Assembly: GCF_004214935.1 (NCBI RefSeq)
Contig: NZ_SFCC01000003.1
Span: forward strand, 186,001 to 250,000
Reading direction: 5' to 3'
DNA length: 64,000 nucleotides
From: Amycolatopsis suaedae
Lineage (GTDB): Bacteria; Actinomycetota; Actinomycetes; Mycobacteriales; Pseudonocardiaceae
Below are positions 60,580-64,000 of this stretch, piece by piece (the first letter of the stretch is position 1; each line of letters starts with the position of its first letter). The notes under the pieces are model-generated. The model was not told the origin of the DNA, ran no database searches, and saw only the letters and a program-made list of their open reading frames with translations. The translations under genes and the position numbers were made by a program.

Positions 60580-60796
60580 GGGCAAAATCCCTGTTCGACA
60601 AGGGAATTCGTGCCCGGGCGACCTGCCCGCGGACTGCGTCGGACGGCTTGTGCGGGTGTCCCTCTAGAGGCGGAACCGCGCTCGCGGCAACAGAAACTTG
60701 CGCGCGCCGTTTGGAAAAATTGCGCGGTTGGTAATACCGTGTGCGCAAGTCGGCCTAACGTGGCCGTGTACAGGTTGTTCTGCTTGGAGGACTGGA
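60580..60796 (+). promoter_or_regulatory. leuD-hupB intergenic region
   Basis: Small hairpins follow leuD (CCCC-GTA-GGGG near 60576; TCCCT-GTTCGACA-AGGGA; CCTCTAGAGG at 60661-60670). Closer to hupB, TTGCGC (60720-60725) and GCGCAA (60743-60748) bracket a possible -10, TAATAC (60732-60737), paired with TTGGAA (60711-60716); another -10 candidate is TAACGT (60756-60761). The dyad overlapping the promoter may be an operator. Confidence 0.35.
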
Positions 60797-61471
60797 ATGG
60801 CCAACAAGGCCCAGCTGATCGAAGCGCTCTCGGAGCGTTTGGGCGACAAGAAGGTTGCATCGGCAGCGGTCGACGGCCTCGTCGACATCATCATCAGGAC
60901 GGTCAACAAGGGCGAGAAGGTCAACATCACCGGCTTCGGTGTGTTCGAGAAGCGCGCCCGCGCCGCCCGCACCGCCCGCAACCCGCGGACCGGTGAGACC
61001 GTGCGGGTGAAGAAGACCAACGTCCCGGCCTTCCGCGCCGGCACCACGTTCAAGGACGTGGTGAGCGGTTCGAAGAAGCTGCCGAAGCTGACCGCCCCGA
61101 AGAAGGCGGCCGCCGCCACCCGTTCCACCGGTGGCACGACCGCGTCGCGCAGCACCACCACCCGTGCCGCGTCGAGCCGCACCACCGCGAGCCGTCCCGC
61201 TGCCACGCGCAGCACGACGACCCGCACGCGTGCCGCCTCGACCCGCACCACCGCGAGCCGGACCGCCACCAAGGCGGCGCCGAAGACGGCTGCCAAGAGC
61301 ACCGCCAAGGCCACCACCGCTCGCAAGACCGCCACCAAGGCGGCGCCCAAGGCCGCGGCGAAGACCACCGCCAAGGCCGCGCCGAAGACGGCCGCGAAGA
61401 GCACGGCCGCCAAGAGCACGGCGAAGAAGGCCCCGGCGAAGAAGACCTCCGCCGCGGCGAAGAAGAAGTAA
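60797..61471 (+). CDS. hupB: HU-like nucleoid protein with Lys/Ala/Arg tail
   Basis: 224 residues. A standard HU fold at 1-90 ([20 protein letters not shown], then [40 protein letters not shown]) is followed by about 130 residues of Ser/Thr/Arg-rich and then [19 protein letters not shown] PAKK repeats, as in mycobacterial HupB. ATG 60797 with GGAGG upstream. Binds and compacts DNA; the tail tunes affinity and can be modified. The middle part is richer in Ser/Thr-Arg than in Mycobacterium. Confidence 0.95.
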   Translation: MANKAQLIEALSERLGDKKVASAAVDGLVDIIIRTVNKGEKVNITGFGVFEKRARAARTARNPRTGETVRVKKTNVPAFRAGTTFKDVVSGSKKLPKLTAPKKAAAATRSTGGTTASRSTTTRAASSRTTASRPAATRSTTTRTRAASTRTTASRTATKAAPKTAAKSTAKATTARKTATKAAPKAAAKTTAKAAPKTAAKSTAAKSTAKKAPAKKTSAAAKKK

Positions 61472-61497
61472 CCGGGTAGGTATTTCGGTACCCGATT

Positions 61498-61535
61498 CGG
61501 CAGGGCCCCGTGCGACTCCGCACGGGGCCCTGCCG
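61498..61535. terminator. Bidirectional terminator hupB / mutT1
   Basis: CGGCAGGGCCCCGTGCG (61498-61514) and CGCACGGGGCCCTGCCG (61519-61535): 17-bp perfect stem, 4-base loop, between convergent stops. Confidence 0.9.
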
Positions 61536-61558
61536 CGTTCCGGGTCAGCGCGCGGGCC

Positions 61559-62479
61559 TCAGGGGGCCGTGGGCAGGGGAGTGGGCAGCGGTGAGGCGAA
61601 GTACGTGGCCGCCGCCAGCCGGGGCCCCTGCGAGCCCGTGGGCGGCAGGAACGACAGCAGCCACAGCGACCCCTTCTTCGCCTGCGGTGCCGGGGCGGGC
61701 AGCGGCACACCGTCGCGCCGCGCCAGCGACGCGACCAGGTCCGGAATGACCTTGCCCTGACTGCACACCAGCGGCGTCCCGCCCCCGGCGGCCAGTTCGA
61801 CGAACCGGGCCCGCGCGCGATCCGGGTCGCGCCAGTAGACCTCCTCGGACAGCCACGGGTCCTGCTCGGTCTCCACCCCGGCGTCGGCCGCGACACCGCT
61901 GACGGTCCGGACGCACCGCAGCCGCGGCGCGGACACCACCCTGTCCGGACCGAACAGACCGAGCACCACACGCAGTCCCTGCGCCTGCCGCACGCCGGCG
62001 TCCGACAGCGGCCGCAGGTCGTCGTCGCCGGTCCACTCGTCGCGTTTGCCCGCTTTCGCGTGCCGCACCAGCAGTACGGTCGTGAGCCCGGCGGGCAGCG
62101 CGGCGAAGTCCCGCACAACGTCCACATCGGCCGGCCGGGTGAGCGTCGCCTCGGCCTCGGCCGGCGTCAGCCAGCGCAGCTCGTCGACCTCGTCGTTCGG
62201 CTCGAACCGGCCGCCGGCCACCCGCGCGCTGAAATAGTCGACGGTCTTCGGGACGGCGTCCACGGTGTAGCGGATCTGCCGCAGGTACCGGCCGAGCACG
62301 GGCGTGAACCCGGTCTCCTCCACGGTCTCCCGCGCCGCGGCGACGTGGATCGTCTCGCCCGGGTCGAGCTTGCCCTTGGGCAGTGACCAGTCGTCGTACC
62401 GCGGCCGGTGCACCACGGCTACGCGTGGTTCGGAGCCTTGCCACAGGACCACGCCGGCGGCGCGGATCGGTGAACTCAC
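61559..62479 (-). CDS. mutT1: Nudix hydrolase-histidine phosphatase (MutT1)
   Basis: 306 residues from GTG 62479. A Nudix domain with [23 protein letters not shown] (Nudix box, about 41-63) and a C-terminal phosphoglycerate mutase-like domain with [12 protein letters not shown] (the RHA/G motif). This two-domain form is mycobacterial MutT1, which removes 8-oxo-dGTP and diadenosine polyphosphates. The GTG overlaps the ppk stop (GTGA), so it is coupled to ppk. Confidence 0.9.
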   Translation of the reverse strand: MSSPIRAAGVVLWQGSEPRVAVVHRPRYDDWSLPKGKLDPGETIHVAAARETVEETGFTPVLGRYLRQIRYTVDAVPKTVDYFSARVAGGRFEPNDEVDELRWLTPAEAEATLTRPADVDVVRDFAALPAGLTTVLLVRHAKAGKRDEWTGDDDLRPLSDAGVRQAQGLRVVLGLFGPDRVVSAPRLRCVRTVSGVAADAGVETEQDPWLSEEVYWRDPDRARARFVELAAGGGTPLVCSQGKVIPDLVASLARRDGVPLPAPAPQAKKGSLWLLSFLPPTGSQGPRLAAATYFASPLPTPLPTAP

Positions 62480-64000
62480 CCGGCCGCTCCGTGGCGTGTG
62501 ATCAGCTCGAACTGGTGGTCGCGGACCTCGGACCGGTCGGCGGGCGCGGGCGACCACTCGCCCGTCGAGGTCAGTACCCAGCAGCGCGTGTGCTCGTCCA
62601 GCGCGGAGTCGAAGATGTCGTCCAGCTGGGCGGTCAGCTTGGGATCCTTGACCCGCACCAGCGCCTCGATGCGCCGGTCGAGGTTGCGGTGCATCATGTC
62701 GGCGCTGCCGATCCAGTACGAGTTGCCACCGCGGAAGTGGAACACCCGCGAGTGCTCAAGGAACCGGCCGAGGATCGACCGCACGGTGATGTTCTCGCTG
62801 AGCCCCTCGACCCCCGGTTTGAGCGAGCAGATCCCGCGCACCACGATCTCGACCGGCACACCGGCCTGCGACGCGTGGTACAGCGCGTCGATGACCTGCT
62901 CGTCGACGAGCGAGTTGCACTTGATCCGCACACCGGCCGGACGGCCGCGCCGCGCGTGCTCGATCTCCTCGGCGATGCGGCGCAGGATGCCGCGCCGGAT
63001 GCCGTTGGGGGCGGTGAGGATGCTGCGGAACCGGTCCTGGCGCGAGTAGCCGGTGAGGACGTTGAACAGGTCGGTCAGGTCCGAGCCGATCTCCGGGTCT
63101 GCCGTCAGCAGCCCGAGGTCCTCGTAGATCCGCGCCGTCTTCGGGTTGTAGTTGCCGGTACCGATGTGGCAGTACCGCCGGATCGTCGACCCCTCCTGCC
63201 GCACCACCAGCGCCGTCTTGCAGTGCGTCTTGAGCCCGACCAGTCCGTAGACGACGTGGACTCCCGCGCGCTCCAGCGTCCGCGCCCAGGTGATGTTGGC
63301 CTGCTCATCGAAGCGCGCCTTGATCTCCACCAGCGCCACGACCTGCTTGCCGGCCTCGGCCGCGTCGACGAGCGCGTCGACGATCGGCGAGTCGCCCGAG
63401 GTGCGGTACAGCGTCTGCTTGATGGCCAGCACCTTGTCGTCGGCGGCGGCCTGCTCGATGAACCGCTGCACGCTCGTGGAGAACGAGTCGTACGGGTGAT
63501 GCACCAGCACGTCGCCCTCGCGCAGGGTGGCGAACACGCTCTTGGGGGTCTCCCGCTCGCCGAACGCCGGGTGGGTCGCCGGGACGAACGAGCGGTACTT
63601 CAGCTCCTTGCGGTCCACACCGGACAGTTGGTGCAGGCAGGTCAGGTCGAGCAGGCCGGGGACCTCGACGACGTCGTGCGGGTCCACCTCCAGCTCTCGC
63701 AGCAGCAGTTCGAGCATGTGCTCGCTCATGTCCTGCGCCACCTCGAGCCGCACCGGCGGGCCGAACCGGCGCTGCGCCAGCTCCCGTTCCAGCGCCTGCA
63801 GGAGGTCCTCGTCGCGGTCCTCCTCGACCTCGAAGTCGGCGTTGCGGGTGATCCGGAACACGTGGTGCTCGGTGACCTCCATCCCGGTGAACAGTTCACC
63901 GAGATGGGCCGAGATCAGTTCCTCCAGCGGCAGGAATGTCGCCGTCCGTTCCTCCCGCCGCTGCTCCACCCGGATGAGGCGGGGGACGTTGTTGGGCACC
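62476..64000 (-). CDS. ppk: Polyphosphate kinase 1, C-terminal part
   Basis: 508 codons visible; the N-terminus (about 200 residues) lies beyond the window edge, since PPK1 is about 700 residues and the sequence enters in mid-domain ([20 protein letters not shown]). The phospholipase-D-like domains are present: [34 protein letters not shown], and the phospho-His region [20 protein letters not shown]. Reversible synthesis of polyphosphate from ATP. Coupled to mutT1 downstream. The GTG near 63999 is an internal Val codon, not the start. Confidence 0.95.
   Translation of the reverse strand, partial: VPNNVPRLIRVEQRREERTATFLPLEELISAHLGELFTGMEVTEHHVFRITRNADFEVEEDRDEDLLQALERELAQRRFGPPVRLEVAQDMSEHMLELLLRELEVDPHDVVEVPGLLDLTCLHQLSGVDRKELKYRSFVPATHPAFGERETPKSVFATLREGDVLVHHPYDSFSTSVQRFIEQAAADDKVLAIKQTLYRTSGDSPIVDALVDAAEAGKQVVALVEIKARFDEQANITWARTLERAGVHVVYGLVGLKTHCKTALVVRQEGSTIRRYCHIGTGNYNPKTARIYEDLGLLTADPEIGSDLTDLFNVLTGYSRQDRFRSILTAPNGIRRGILRRIAEEIEHARRGRPAGVRIKCNSLVDEQVIDALYHASQAGVPVEIVVRGICSLKPGVEGLSENITVRSILGRFLEHSRVFHFRGGNSYWIGSADMMHRNLDRRIEALVRVKDPKLTAQLDDIFDSALDEHTRCWVLTSTGEWSPAPADRSEVRDHQFELITRHGAAG

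Noticed and set aside
1..64000. tRNA or rRNA genes
   Set aside because: No cloverleaf with the GTTCRA loop in the right frame, and no rRNA-like sequence, was recognised while reading the intergenic gaps.

Overview
The window is high-GC actinomycete DNA, most likely from Amycolatopsis or a close relative in the Pseudonocardiaceae. The reasons are the very strong G/C third-position bias, many GTG starts and probable leaderless transcripts, AfsR/SARP-type STAND regulators, DUF222-HNH proteins, F420-type enzymes, a HupB with a long Lys/Ala/Arg tail, and the order ltbR / leuC-leuD / hupB / mutT1 / ppk that is typical of mycobacteria and relatives. No rRNA, tRNA, CRISPR array or intact transposase gene was seen.

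Layout. 1-1.6 kb: 5' part of a secreted GH89 alpha-N-acetylglucosaminidase with a DasR-like operator, a LysE exporter and a tiny membrane-peptide gene. 1.7-8.3 kb: two STAND NTPases (a SARP-NB-ARC-TPR protein and an NB-ARC-TPR protein without a DNA-binding domain) flank a coupled pair, a GT-B-like protein and a small unknown protein. 8.5-14.3 kb: an F420-type oxidoreductase and VOC pair, two coupled secreted beta-helix proteins, and a MerR regulator with a methyltransferase. 14.3-18.5 kb: a five-gene operon in which every gene overlaps the next (Ycf46-like AAA ATPase, DUF2997-like, radical SAM activase-like, DUF1257-like, HhH protein). This is the best candidate for a little-described system. 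18.7-29.7 kb: small enzymes and regulators (DoxX-like, MBL hydrolase, RibD-like reductase, GGDEF, HxlR, RidA, GlxA-type, DinB, amine oxidase, LLM oxidoreductase, methyltransferase, DUF222-HNH with an SOS box).

29.8-35.7 kb: GntR and a YeiH exporter with two perfect palindromic operators, MgtC preceded by an MgtL-like leader peptide, a LexA paralogue broken by a one-base frameshift, an SDR, and a DUF418 / TetR divergent pair. 36-46 kb: a Tat-exported propeller-amidohydrolase, a trypsin-like protease, a LysR gene apparently starting at ATC, an amino-acid permease, a nucleoside hydrolase, an AIM24-like protein and galactonate dehydratase. 46-55.6 kb: a KimA-like transporter, amphi-Trp protein, GAF-SpoIIE phosphatase, a secreted repeat protein, a third STAND regulator (XRE type) and a P450. 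55.9-64 kb: a second GGDEF protein, a zinc-ribbon protein, then the conserved core block ltbR, leuC-leuD, hupB, mutT1 and ppk (5' end outside the window).

Three families of dispersed or clustered palindromic and tandem repeats lie in intergenic gaps, along with a possible MITE. Signal-dependent control recurs: DasR-like, LexA-like, MerR-like, GntR-like, TetR-like and LtbR-like sites can each be pointed to next to the gene they would control. All functional calls come from reading translated sequence and motifs; no database search was run.
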